Below are positions 32,027-39,972 of a stretch of 64,000 bases of DNA, piece by piece; within the stretch, counting starts at the first letter, position 1, and every line of letters begins with the position of its first letter. The notes under the pieces are model-generated. The model worked only from the letters and a program-made list of their open reading frames with translations. It was not told where the DNA came from and made no database searches. The stretch covers positions 3,255,322-3,319,321 of the forward strand of contig NZ_CP039543.1 in the NCBI RefSeq assembly GCF_013085545.1, written 5' to 3'. This DNA is from Oceanidesulfovibrio marinus. Lineage in GTDB: Bacteria; Desulfobacterota; Desulfovibrionia; Desulfovibrionales; Desulfovibrionaceae. A program made the position numbers and the translations under genes.

Positions 32027-32578
32027 ATGGCAACCCGCAATCAACTTCAGGCGCTCGTCGCCGAGACAGCACAACGGCACAGCCTGCCGCCGGCGTTGGT
32101 ATGCGCCGTAGTCACTGTGGAGTCCGGCTGGGACACCACGGCCTGTCGGCTGGAGCCGCAGTACCGTTACCTCTGGGACGTGCTCGTTAACGCGCCATTC
32201 CGGCGATTGACTGCGGCCGAATCCCGCAGTGAGCAGGCGCCGTCTGATTTTCCGGCGCCGCCTGGCCTGGGCCGGCACACCGAGTGGCAGCACCAGCAGA
32301 CGAGCTGGGGCCTCATGCAGATCATGGGCGCGGTGGCGCGGGAGCGCGGCTGCACCGCCCGTTTCCTGAGCGCCTTATGCGAACCCGAGATCGGCCTGGA
32401 GTATGGCTGCCTCCACCTCGCCCACTACGCCTACGCCTGCCGCTACCTCGAACGCTTCGGCTGGGCCGGGGTCTGCCGCGCCTACAACGGCGGACCGTAC
32501 GCGGCCATCCACGCCACAAATCCCGAATACCCACACAAGGTCCTCGCGGCGCTCGGCGGCGAGTGGCCGCAATCATAA
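32027..32578 (+). CDS. Small SLT-family lytic transglycosylase (phage-lysis-like)
   Basis: The 183-residue protein has the soluble lytic transglycosylase fold: catalytic Glu in VVTVESGWD near residue 30, the SWGLMQIMG substrate-binding motif, and a YNGGP C-terminal motif. There is no signal peptide, which is unusual for a chromosomal Slt but normal for phage endolysins. It is followed 9 bp later by a holin-like protein. The ATG has only a weak ribosome-binding site. Best read as an endolysin of a small lysis cassette. Confidence 0.8.
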   Translation: MATRNQLQALVAETAQRHSLPPALVCAVVTVESGWDTTACRLEPQYRYLWDVLVNAPFRRLTAAESRSEQAPSDFPAPPGLGRHTEWQHQQTSWGLMQIMGAVARERGCTARFLSALCEPEIGLEYGCLHLAHYAYACRYLERFGWAGVCRAYNGGPYAAIHATNPEYPHKVLAALGGEWPQS

Positions 32579-32587
32579 GGAGGGACC

Positions 32588-33214
32588 ATGGATCTGAAGT
32601 CCATCGTGTCGCGCGCTGGTTCAAGCGTGTCGACAACGTACCTGGCCGTCATCGTTGCTGGGATCATGAGCATCGGACGCATGGCCGGCGTGGAGCTAGT
32701 GGAGCAGGACGTCGCCAACGTGGTGATGCTGGCGGCCCTTGCCTACATCCTCGTTGGCCGCGCCAAGGCGCCCGGTCCCATGGCCTGGTGGACCAGACTC
32801 TTCGGTGGCGGCAAGATCGACGCCAAATCCGGGCAGTCTGGGCAATCCGGGCGGGTAGCGGGGGGCCTGGTGGCTGTCCTCGCCACGAGCGCAGTGCTGG
32901 CAACCATGTCCGCCGCCGGATGTGCGGCCCTTCAGGACCGGACCGATTACGCGCTCTACGAGATGGCCGACACGTACATGGATCTGCACGAGGACTATGT
33001 GACGGCCTTCGACGCCTCGGATGCAAGCGGCCGCGCCTGGATGCGCAGTGAGGTCGCGCCATCTATGGACAGGGCCAAACGTCTTCTGGATGCGGCGCTC
33101 ACCACCGCCATCGCCGGTCAGGAAGTGCGGGAGCAGGACCTGTCCGGGGTCAAGGCCGCGTTGACCGAGGCGGCCCTCGCCATATCGGACATCATCGCCG
33201 GGAAGGAGGAGTAA
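32588..33214 (+). CDS. Unrecognised two-membrane-segment protein, holin- and lipoprotein-like
   Basis: The 208-residue protein has a first hydrophobic segment (about residues 16-30) with a second nearby (about 45-58), like a small holin. This is followed by a GQSGQSG linker and another hydrophobic segment ending in a lipobox-like SAAGC (about residue 117), then a helical tail. It resembles a holin joined to a spanin-type lipoprotein region. It has a strong AGGAGG ribosome-binding site and lies 9 bp after the endolysin-like gene, 3 bp before the next gene. Function is inferred from this context only; no database family was recognised. Confidence 0.55.
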   Translation: MDLKSIVSRAGSSVSTTYLAVIVAGIMSIGRMAGVELVEQDVANVVMLAALAYILVGRAKAPGPMAWWTRLFGGGKIDAKSGQSGQSGRVAGGLVAVLATSAVLATMSAAGCAALQDRTDYALYEMADTYMDLHEDYVTAFDASDASGRAWMRSEVAPSMDRAKRLLDAALTTAIAGQEVREQDLSGVKAALTEAALAISDIIAGKEE

Positions 33215-33217
33215 CTC

Positions 33218-33430
33218 ATGGAGACCGCTCTCATCCAGACAATCCTGCGCGTCGGCGTTCCGGCGCTGGTTTCTCTGGCCGACATGTTCATCAGCCTCGC
33301 CCGTACTCAAGGCGTCGATGTCCCCAGCCTCGAAGAGCTCAAGGGCCGGCGCGACCAGCTGCGCGAGCTGCCCGACCTCTGCACATACGACGGCCCGGCA
33401 GACGGTCCCGAAGGCAACAGGGACGGATAA
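33218..33430 (+). CDS. Small 70-residue protein of the lysis-like cassette
   Basis: The protein has an amphipathic/hydrophobic N-terminal half (about residues 5-30) and a charged, glycine-aspartate-rich tail. It starts 3 bp after the previous gene with an AAGGAGGAG ribosome-binding site, so it is translated from the same mRNA. It is not recognised as any known family; a small accessory protein of the cassette is the simplest reading. Confidence 0.5.
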   Translation: METALIQTILRVGVPALVSLADMFISLARTQGVDVPSLEELKGRRDQLRELPDLCTYDGPADGPEGNRDG

Positions 33431-33610
33431 CCCTGGCCGGACGTATCGATCGCGCCCAAGCGCGCCAACGACTTCTTCGGCGGCGCATGCTGGATCGGCT
33501 TTGGCCGGGCGGCGGCGCCGCCGTTGTTGTGTGTCGGGTTGCGAGTGTTCAAAAGACAACATCCAAATCGCGCATTGCGTTGGTGGTGCGCATTGGGATA
33601 GCGGTCTTCC

Positions 33611-34339
33611 ATGACCCCAAAGACCATGGATGGAAAGGCCTCGAAGCGACGGCCGGGGCTGCGCGACCCACGGCTGAAGATAGTGCTTGCGGCGGTGGCC
33701 GGCTTTCTCGCCTGGCATTCCGGCGTTGTCGGTCTGGGCGTGTACCTGGCGGTTCTGACCGGGCTGGCAATGGTGCTGCGCGGCGGCCGCGTACCGCTGC
33801 AGACAGCGCTGCGGCGCGGGGCTGTGTTCGCCGGGTTTTGGGCCGTAGCCAAGCTCCTGCTGACAGTGTGGGAAGGTGCAAGCTGGCAGGCGGCGTCCGT
33901 GGACGCCGGGGTGCTGGGCCTGCGGCTGCTGGTGCTCATGGGAATCGGGTTCGCCCTGGCCGATTCGGCATCGCCGCGGGAGATGGCCCTGGGTGTGGCC
34001 TCCATGCTGCGGCCGGTGCTGGGCAAGCGAGCGTGGCGTCCGGCCCTTTCACTGGCGTTGATGATCCATTTTCTGCCCGTGGCGATGGCCCTGCATGAGC
34101 GCACCGCCGTGGCCATGGCCGCGCGCCGGGTGGAGCGGTCGCGCTGGGTGCGCTTCCAGCTGCGCGTATCGTCGTGGTTGGGTGGGCTTTCGCGGGAGGC
34201 GTCGAGCCAGGCCATGGCTGTTGCAGCGCGGGGCCTGGACCGCGAGGAGGCCTGGCGCGTGCCCATGCCCGTACACGCCGTGGAGTGGTTGTCCGGCTTC
34301 GCGCTGCTCGTCCTGCTCTATCTGGCCGGTCGCGTCTGA
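33611..34339 (+). CDS. EcfT/CbiQ-like energy-coupling transporter transmembrane protein
   Basis: The 242-residue integral membrane protein has about five membrane helices and a cytoplasmic loop with an ARG motif (AMAVAARGLDR), the feature of ECF-transporter T components such as EcfT and CbiQ, which couple ATPases to substrate-binding S components. No ECF ATPase or S component is adjacent, so it appears orphaned or pairs with distant modules. The start has no clear ribosome-binding site; two in-frame ATGs (33611, 33626) are possible. Confidence 0.7.
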   Translation: MTPKTMDGKASKRRPGLRDPRLKIVLAAVAGFLAWHSGVVGLGVYLAVLTGLAMVLRGGRVPLQTALRRGAVFAGFWAVAKLLLTVWEGASWQAASVDAGVLGLRLLVLMGIGFALADSASPREMALGVASMLRPVLGKRAWRPALSLALMIHFLPVAMALHERTAVAMAARRVERSRWVRFQLRVSSWLGGLSREASSQAMAVAARGLDREEAWRVPMPVHAVEWLSGFALLVLLYLAGRV

Positions 34340-34372
34340 CCGCGCCAACCAGTCTAATCAGTCCAAAATTTT

Positions 34373-34407
34373 AGAGCATCTTAACCTTGGAAAGGTTTAG
34401 ACGCTCT
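34373..34407. terminator. Long imperfect hairpin after the EcfT-like gene
   Basis: AGAGCATCTTAACCTT and AAGGTTTAGACGCTCT pair in 14 of 16 positions around a short loop, immediately downstream of the EcfT-like gene. It likely terminates transcription, together with the perfect repeat that follows at 34417. Confidence 0.55.
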
Positions 34408-34416
34408 TATGCATTT

Positions 34417-34445
34417 ATCTGAAACAATAGTAACTTGTTTCAGAT
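34417..34445. terminator. Perfect 11-bp inverted repeat in the convergent gap
   Basis: ATCTGAAACAA (34417-34427) and TTGTTTCAGAT (34435-34445) form a perfect stem between the convergent EcfT-like and Crp/Fnr genes. It may be a bidirectional terminator. Confidence 0.5.
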
Positions 34446-34473
34446 GGGAGTCTTGTTTCAAGACGAAAATGCG

Positions 34474-35211
34474 CTAGACAAGCCCTTCGGCCGTCTCGGC
34501 GAGCCCTTCCGGGTGAAGCAGGGTGATGCGCCGTCCGTGAATCTCGATGAGCTCCTGGGACGCCAGGGACTTGAGCGCGCGGGACAGGGTCTCCGGCGTG
34601 GCCCCGAGAAGTGTTGCCAGGTGGCCCTTGGCCAGGTTCAGGGTCACCGTGGTTTCGGGCTCGGGCAGATCACCCGCCTGCTCCGGAAGCTGGGCCGCGG
34701 CGAGCAGCAGCAAATGGCTGGCCAGCCGTGCCGGGACCTCCTTGAGGGTCAGGGTCTCCAGCTTGGTCACGAGCAACCGCATGCGCTGAGCCAGCAGGCC
34801 GAGCATGGCGAGAGCGAGGTCCGGGTCGCCGGCAATGGCGCGGCGCAGCTTGTGGCGGTCGAAAAAGAGCAGCAGCGAGTCCTCCAGGACCTGGGCCGAT
34901 GCCGGATAGTTCCTGCCCTTGAACACGGCCGCCTCGGCAAAAACATCGCCTGGGCCGGGTGCATGGATGGTGTGCTCCTTGCCGGACGGGGACATCTGGT
35001 AGAGCCGGACGCGGCCTTCGAGCACGGCGTAGAAGCCCAGGGCCTCGGCCCCGGCCTCGAAGAGCAGCTTTTTGGCAGGCGCGCGTACGAAGCTGGCCGC
35101 GGCGGCCAGGCGGCTCCGGGCGTCGGGCTCGAGCTCGCTGAAGAGGTCCACGGCTTCCATGGCGTCTTCGGCCGATGCAAAGGACTGGGGAGTGGTGTCG
35201 TGTGCTGGCAT
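34474..35211 (-). CDS. Crp/Fnr-family transcriptional regulator
   Basis: The 245-residue protein has an N-terminal cyclic-nucleotide/effector-binding beta-barrel (about residues 20-135) and a C-terminal winged helix with the typical helix-turn-helix NLAKGHLATLLGATPETLSR. It lacks an obvious FNR-type cysteine cluster, so a small-molecule or redox effector is likely. Related Desulfovibrio regulators (HcpR, CooA types) act in nitrosative or energy metabolism, but the exact subgroup cannot be decided. The ATG at 35211 has a GGGA-type ribosome-binding site. Confidence 0.88.
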   Translation of the reverse strand: MPAHDTTPQSFASAEDAMEAVDLFSELEPDARSRLAAAASFVRAPAKKLLFEAGAEALGFYAVLEGRVRLYQMSPSGKEHTIHAPGPGDVFAEAAVFKGRNYPASAQVLEDSLLLFFDRHKLRRAIAGDPDLALAMLGLLAQRMRLLVTKLETLTLKEVPARLASHLLLLAAAQLPEQAGDLPEPETTVTLNLAKGHLATLLGATPETLSRALKSLASQELIEIHGRRITLLHPEGLAETAEGLV

Positions 35212-35367
35212 ATCCCAGTATCTAGCCGCAGCCGCGGCGCAGCGCAAGGGGAGGCGAGCAGGACTGAAGGATGTAGGCTGCCGCGCGACGTCGTGGAATC
35301 GCGGCAGTGATCGTCCCAAAAATTAGACAAAAAGCGGTTGTGGAAATAGCGGAAACAGCCGGGGCCG

Positions 35368-35763
35368 TCAGTTTTCGTACGCTTTCAGCACCTGGCGCAC
35401 CACGCGGAGCAGCTCCTGGGCCTGCACGGGTTTGCCAAGGTAGCTGCATGCGCCAAGGGCGAAGCAGGTGTCCGCCGACTTGGAATTTTCGTCACGATCG
35501 ACCACAACGATGGGGACATCCGATTCCATGGACCGCTTGACGGCGAGCAGGTCCAGCGCAGGGCCCTTGCCGTGGGCAAGGTCGGCGAGGACGAGGTGGA
35601 AATGGTTTTGATCCATGGCGTCCATGGCCCTACCCACGCCCCCCACGGAGGTGACGTTATAGCCGGCGCGCGTCAGGATGGATTCAAAGGTGAGCCGAGT
35701 CACCTTTTCGGGATCGACGACGAGGATATTCTTCTTGGCGGCGGTATCATTGCGAAAGGGCAT
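35368..35763 (-). CDS. Stand-alone receiver-domain protein with a changed acidic pocket
   Basis: The 131-residue protein is a single CheY-like receiver domain: ILVVDPEK at residues 13-20, phosphoacceptor Asp61 in VLADL, and the conserved lysine in GKP (Lys111). Two oddities are visible: the second acid of the usual DD pair is proline (VVDPE), and the switch Thr/Ser position reads VVVD. It may signal without phosphorylation or be inactive. The start has a GGAGAT ribosome-binding site. No output domain and no kinase adjacent. Confidence 0.85.
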   Translation of the reverse strand: MPFRNDTAAKKNILVVDPEKVTRLTFESILTRAGYNVTSVGGVGRAMDAMDQNHFHLVLADLAHGKGPALDLLAVKRSMESDVPIVVVDRDENSKSADTCFALGACSYLGKPVQAQELLRVVRQVLKAYEN

Positions 35764-35837
35764 GAGATCTCCGTCTGAAAAAAAGAATACCGGATCGGAG
35801 GGAAAAAGGAAAGTCGCCCGTGGCTCCGCGCCACAAC

Positions 35838-35864
35838 GACAAACCCCCGCCGGGGAGCGGGGGT
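35838..35864 (-). terminator. Probable terminator of the dynamin-like gene
   Basis: ACCCCCGC (35843-35850) pairs with GCGGGGGT (35857-35864) followed on the minus strand by TTTGTCGTT. It lies between the dynamin-like stop and the receiver gene start. Confidence 0.6.
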
Positions 35865-35995
35865 CTGCCTTGGAGGGAGGGGGGATGTTGAATCCAGTCG
35901 GTTGATCCGCTGAATCAATGATTGCAGTTGTACGAAAAGAACATGAAAGCGAGATGTCCGCAGGGTTAACAATACGTAAGGGGAGCGGCGGTGTA

Positions 35996-37549
35996 TCAGC
36001 CGCAGCTATCTCCACTTTTCTCCTGCATTTCCCGCTGCATGGCGCGTTCGCCCGTGGGGTCGGCGTAGGTGTCGTTGAGCTTCTGCACCAGGCCCTCGGC
36101 CTCCTCGATTACGCGGTTCAGAGTGTCCACCACCTTGGGTTTGAGCCCCGCCGGAGCCGGGTGCAGCACGCTGTGCCACGGCTTCATATTGTGGCGCAGG
36201 GCCGTACGCATGCGGTGGCGGTGCTCGGGGTCCTTCTCCTCGTTCTCCAGCTTCGCGTCCAGGGCGCGTCCGGCCATGGCGCGGGCCTTGAAGTGCAGCC
36301 AGCCGCCGGCGCCCAGAACCAGGGCCGCGAGGACGGAGGGTTGCCACCAGTCGCTCCACAGCCAGCGCCACCAGCCGGCCGAGCCACCGTCGGCGCCGGA
36401 GGTCACGCCCAGGATGAGTATGGCTATGACGACCGCGGCGAGCCCGCCGAGGAAGAAGCCATCGCGGATGAAGACCCCCCGCCGCCAGCGGGCGCGCAAT
36501 GAGGCCAGCCGGGAGAGCTCGGCGTCGCGAATCTCCAGGGCGATCTTCTTGACCGCGCCCACGATGCGGTAGGCGCGCTCCACGCGAACCTGAGACATGC
36601 GGCCGGTGATCTCGGCCATGTCCTTGTCCCGTTTGCGCTGGAAGCGCTCGCGCAGAGCCGGATCCACAATGGGTGCGGCGCAGTCCTCGTTATAGATGCG
36701 GAAGAAGCGTCCGGCCGTAAGGCCGGCCTGGGCGATGGCGCGTTGCCATGCGCCCACTACTTCCTCGGGGTTGTCCTCGCGCGCGGTGAGGTCGATCTGG
36801 TTGAGGATGTAGAGGAACTTGGCCGCGTCCTTGCGCTTCACGGTGCGTTTGACCAGGTGCTCCAGGGTGTCGCGCATGGCGCCGGGCTCGGGGCGGCGGG
36901 CGTCGAACAGGACGAGTACGAGGTCCGAGAGGTCGATGATGTAATCGGTGATGCGCAGGGTGGACGTGCGCTGGGCGTCGGCGTCAAAGCCCGGGGAGTC
37001 GATGAGGATCATGCCCTTGAGCTTGTCCGAAGGGCAGGTCTTGAGCTGCAGGTAGGCGTCCACGCGCATGCCCTCGCCAGGCTCCACCTTCTCCAGCTCC
37101 TCGCTCATCTTGTAGAAGGGGAAGCGGGGGTCGGCGTCCAGGGCGGAGCCGGGCAGGCTGCGCGCCTTGCCGTCCGAGGCGTAGCAGACCACGGTGAACT
37201 TGTCGTCCACGGCCTGGGAGCCGGTCTCCTGCAGGGGGAAGCCGAGAAAATGGTTGAGAAAGCTGGACTTGCCGGCCGAGTAGGGGCCGAGCACGGAGAT
37301 GAGCGGCCACCACGCGATGTAGCGGGCGTAGGTCTCGTCCGAGCTGAGCAGGCCGACCTTGCGTGCGGCCGAGTCAAGGGATTGCAGGCTCTCCAACGCC
37401 TCCACAAGCAAAGGGTTTTCCCGCTTGAGGTGCTCCTTCAAGCGCTTGATGTCCTTGCGGGGGCTGATTCTGCGCTCCTGGAGTGGAGCGTCGGCCCTTC
37501 CGCCGCTATTGTCCAAAGATTTCGAAGTCCCGCGCCGCAGCAGTGCCAT
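35996..37549 (-). CDS. Dynamin-family GTPase (membrane-anchored)
   Basis: The 517-residue protein has the dynamin/EHD-type G1 motif GPYSAGKSS (residues 88-96), G3 DSPGF (184-188) and G4 NQID (250-253), then two membrane helices (about 364-383 and 403-417) and helical flanks. Bacterial dynamin-like proteins remodel or protect the cytoplasmic membrane. The ATG at 37549 has AGGAGG at a suitable spacing. Single gene; no partner dynamin in the window. Confidence 0.85.
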   Translation of the reverse strand: MALLRRGTSKSLDNSGGRADAPLQERRISPRKDIKRLKEHLKRENPLLVEALESLQSLDSAARKVGLLSSDETYARYIAWWPLISVLGPYSAGKSSFLNHFLGFPLQETGSQAVDDKFTVVCYASDGKARSLPGSALDADPRFPFYKMSEELEKVEPGEGMRVDAYLQLKTCPSDKLKGMILIDSPGFDADAQRTSTLRITDYIIDLSDLVLVLFDARRPEPGAMRDTLEHLVKRTVKRKDAAKFLYILNQIDLTAREDNPEEVVGAWQRAIAQAGLTAGRFFRIYNEDCAAPIVDPALRERFQRKRDKDMAEITGRMSQVRVERAYRIVGAVKKIALEIRDAELSRLASLRARWRRGVFIRDGFFLGGLAAVVIAILILGVTSGADGGSAGWWRWLWSDWWQPSVLAALVLGAGGWLHFKARAMAGRALDAKLENEEKDPEHRHRMRTALRHNMKPWHSVLHPAPAGLKPKVVDTLNRVIEEAEGLVQKLNDTYADPTGERAMQREMQEKSGDSCG

Positions 37550-37675
37550 ATCGCCACCTCCTGGAGCGCCAACTTGCCGCAGAAGTCGTCTCAAGACAAG
37601 CTGGCATCGTACGAAGGGGGCGCTGGAGGCGCAAATAGGGGCACCGAAAGCGCGAAAGAGACCGTCGGAAGCGGA

Positions 37676-38131
37676 TTAAAGCTCGTTGATAGTGTCGACA
37701 AGCCCTTTGGTCAGGGCGTCCAGGGAGCGGTAGACCGTTTTGCAGGAGCACTCCAGCATGACGTTGACGCAGGAGTCGTCCGTGTCGCCGGCGTTGCGGA
37801 AGTCGGTGCGGATGCCCAGGATGGGGCCGCGGCCCAGGGTGTAGAAGGCACCCATCTCAAAGGCCGTGCCGTCGTCCACCTGCACGCCGTCCAGCAGGGC
37901 CACCACAAGCTGGGCGTTCTGCAGGTCCTCCATGCAGCGGTTGAAGATGTGGAACTTGGCCATGGGGCCCCAGGCGCGGATCTCCTCGGCCGAGAAGAAC
38001 TCGCCGGGCCAGGAGATGCGGGCGAGAATGCCTTCGGCCGCAAGGGCCTCTTCCATGGCCGCCTTGGCCTTGCGGTGCCAGTCCTGCTCGGCCTGGGTGA
38101 ACAGGGGGCCGGCTTGATAGATGTTGATCAT
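37676..38131 (-). CDS. Nucleoside 2-deoxyribosyltransferase-like protein
   Basis: The 151-residue protein matches the nucleoside 2-deoxyribosyltransferase fold: N-terminal AGPLF strand and the DGVQVDDGTAFEMGAFYTLGR motif in which the glutamate of the E-M-G segment would be the catalytic nucleophile. These enzymes exchange bases between deoxynucleosides or hydrolyse modified nucleotides. The ATG at 38131 is chosen because upstream residues are not conserved. The ribosome-binding site is weak and distant. Substrate unknown. Confidence 0.8.
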   Translation of the reverse strand: MINIYQAGPLFTQAEQDWHRKAKAAMEEALAAEGILARISWPGEFFSAEEIRAWGPMAKFHIFNRCMEDLQNAQLVVALLDGVQVDDGTAFEMGAFYTLGRGPILGIRTDFRNAGDTDDSCVNVMLECSCKTVYRSLDALTKGLVDTINEL

Positions 38132-38245
38132 TACTGCTCTGTCTTCCTCGTGGGGTGTACGTCTCCAGCGGGGTGCTGTTTCGAAAACGTAGGCGAGGAG
38201 TGCGCTGCCGGTCAAGATGAAGCTGACCGTTGTGGTAGTCGATGG

Positions 38246-38848
38246 TCAGTCCATGATGAGGGTTGCGGCGATGGCCCACATGGTGAAACCCACGAACGTG
38301 TCGAGGATGCGCCAAGCCTGGGGGCGTTTGAAGATCGGGGCGAGAACCCGGCCGAACAAGGTAAGGGACAGGAACCAGACAAGGGACGCCGTGAAGGCTC
38401 CGGCGCCGAAGGCGTAGCGGCCGGGGCCCTCGTAGCCGCCGCTGATGCCGCCCAGCAGGACCACGGTGTCCAGGTAGGCGTGGGGGTTGAGCAGCGTGAC
38501 GGCCAGTGCGCCTGCGATGGCGGCCTTGAGCGTTTTATCCTGATGCGCGCCGGTGGCAAGGCTGCCGCCCCGGAAGGCGGAGCGTAGCGATCCGAAGCCG
38601 TACCAGAGCAGAAAGGCGGCGCCGCCCCAGGTGGCCATATGCAGCAGCACGGGGTTGGCGGACACGGCCGTGCCCACCCCGGCGACGCCTGTGCCGATGA
38701 GCAGGATTTCGCACAGGATGCAGATTCCGGCGACGGCCAGATGGTGGTTGCGCCGCATGGATTGGGACAGCACATAGGCATTCTGCGCTCCGATGGCGAC
38801 AATCAAGCCGCCGCTGACGCCGAAGCCCTGGAAAAATGGAAGCAGCAT
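38246..38848 (-). CDS. LysE/ArgO-type amino acid exporter
   Basis: A 200-residue membrane protein with about six membrane helices and the LysE/ArgO N-terminal motif GFGVSGGLIVAIGAQNAYVL. Such proteins export arginine or lysine. It diverges from an ArgP-type LysR regulator (38944), the classical pairing of argO/lysE with its activator, which supports the call. The shared intergenic region carries a 13-bp palindrome. Confidence 0.88.
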   Translation of the reverse strand: MLLPFFQGFGVSGGLIVAIGAQNAYVLSQSMRRNHHLAVAGICILCEILLIGTGVAGVGTAVSANPVLLHMATWGGAAFLLWYGFGSLRSAFRGGSLATGAHQDKTLKAAIAGALAVTLLNPHAYLDTVVLLGGISGGYEGPGRYAFGAGAFTASLVWFLSLTLFGRVLAPIFKRPQAWRILDTFVGFTMWAIAATLIMD

Positions 38849-38894
38849 GGGTTGGTCTCCGTTTTTTCGAGACCATAGAGCGCGCAAAGTGATA

Positions 38895-38907
38895 AATGAA
38901 ATTCATT
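38895..38907. promoter_or_regulatory. Palindrome in the lysE-argP divergent promoter region
   Basis: AATGAAATTCATT is a palindrome with a single central base, lying between the two divergent genes and fitting a LysR-type operator position. Binding by ArgP is inferred. Confidence 0.5.
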
Positions 38908-38943
38908 GTTTTTATTCTGTATAAATATTGCTAATGTACTCCC

Positions 38944-39843
38944 ATGCTGGACTACAGATTGCTCGAAGCGCTGGCCCTTGTCGTCCGCGAGCAAGGGTTC
39001 GAAAAGGCGGCTGAGACCATGCACCTGACGCAATCGGCCGTATCGCAACGCATCAAGCAGCTTGAGGAGCAGGCCGGGCAGGTGCTTGTCCGGCGGACCT
39101 CCCCGCCCGAGCCGACCCGCGCAGGAAGAGAGATGCTCCGCCATTACAACCAGGTGAAGCTGTTGGAAAACGATCTCCAGACAACCGTGGGCCTGGGCCG
39201 GGACTCCGGGCCGGTCTCCCTGCCCGTGGCCGTCAACGCGGACAGCCTCGACACTTGGTTCCTCGACGCGGTCGGCCCGTTCATGCGGCGGGAAAAGGTT
39301 GTGCTGGACCTGCGCGTGGACGACCAGGAGCAAACCCAGCGCATGCTCCGGGACGGCGAGGTCGTGGGCTGCGTCAGCGTGGAGCCGCGTCCCATGCAGG
39401 GGTGCCGTGCGCTTCACCTTGGCGGAATGCGCTACCGGCTCCTCGCGTCGCCCAGGTTCATGGCCGAATGGTTTCCGGAAGGCCTGGACGAAGAACATGC
39501 GGAGAAAGCGCCGCTCCTGACTTACAACCGCAAGGACAACCTGCAGGTCAACCTGTTGCGCCAGGCTATCGGCGTGTACCCGGAAAAAGCCCCGATCTTC
39601 TATCTTCCGTCCACGGATGGCTTCACCCGCGCCATCCTCTCCGGTCTGGGCTACGGCTCGGTTCCGGACCAGCACAGCGCCCCCCACCTTGCATCCGGGG
39701 CAATGGTCGACGCGGCCCCGGGCTGCAACGTCGATGTCCAGCTGTACTGGCATTCCTGGAACATCAGGTCGGACATTCTGGAGCGCTTTAGTACGGATCT
39801 GGCGGCCAACGCCGCCAAGTATCTGAAGGGACAGATTCCATAG
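38944..39843 (+). CDS. argP: LysR-family transcriptional regulator ArgP
   Basis: The 299-residue LysR-type regulator begins with a winged HTH (LTQSAVSQRIKQLEE) and an effector domain. It closely matches ArgP/IciA in its N-terminal features and is divergent from a LysE/ArgO exporter, the gene that ArgP activates in response to basic amino acids. The ATG is used; no AGGAG is seen directly upstream. Confident at family level; the symbol follows from the divergent exporter. Confidence 0.85.
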   Translation: MLDYRLLEALALVVREQGFEKAAETMHLTQSAVSQRIKQLEEQAGQVLVRRTSPPEPTRAGREMLRHYNQVKLLENDLQTTVGLGRDSGPVSLPVAVNADSLDTWFLDAVGPFMRREKVVLDLRVDDQEQTQRMLRDGEVVGCVSVEPRPMQGCRALHLGGMRYRLLASPRFMAEWFPEGLDEEHAEKAPLLTYNRKDNLQVNLLRQAIGVYPEKAPIFYLPSTDGFTRAILSGLGYGSVPDQHSAPHLASGAMVDAAPGCNVDVQLYWHSWNIRSDILERFSTDLAANAAKYLKGQIP

Positions 39844-39851
39844 ACCCAGAT

Positions 39852-39875
39852 CCGCCGTCGCTCTGGCAACGGCGG
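39852..39875. terminator. Hairpin in the convergent gap argP / SpoIIE-phosphatase
   Basis: CCGCCGT (39852-39858) and ACGGCGG (39869-39875) make a seven-base-pair stem between the convergent genes; a T-run is missing. Confidence 0.4.
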
Positions 39876-39972
39876 AAACGAGGAGCAGGAAGGGGTTGCG
39901 GCCGTAGCTTAGACAGCGGCGCGCGAGGCCGGCGTATTGCGGCAATCAATCGGCAGGTCTTTCAACAACCCG

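Noticed and set aside
32027-33430. Complete prophage around the lysis-like cassette
   Set aside because: No integrase, capsid, tail or replication genes lie on either side, and no att-like direct repeats were seen; only the cassette itself is supported.
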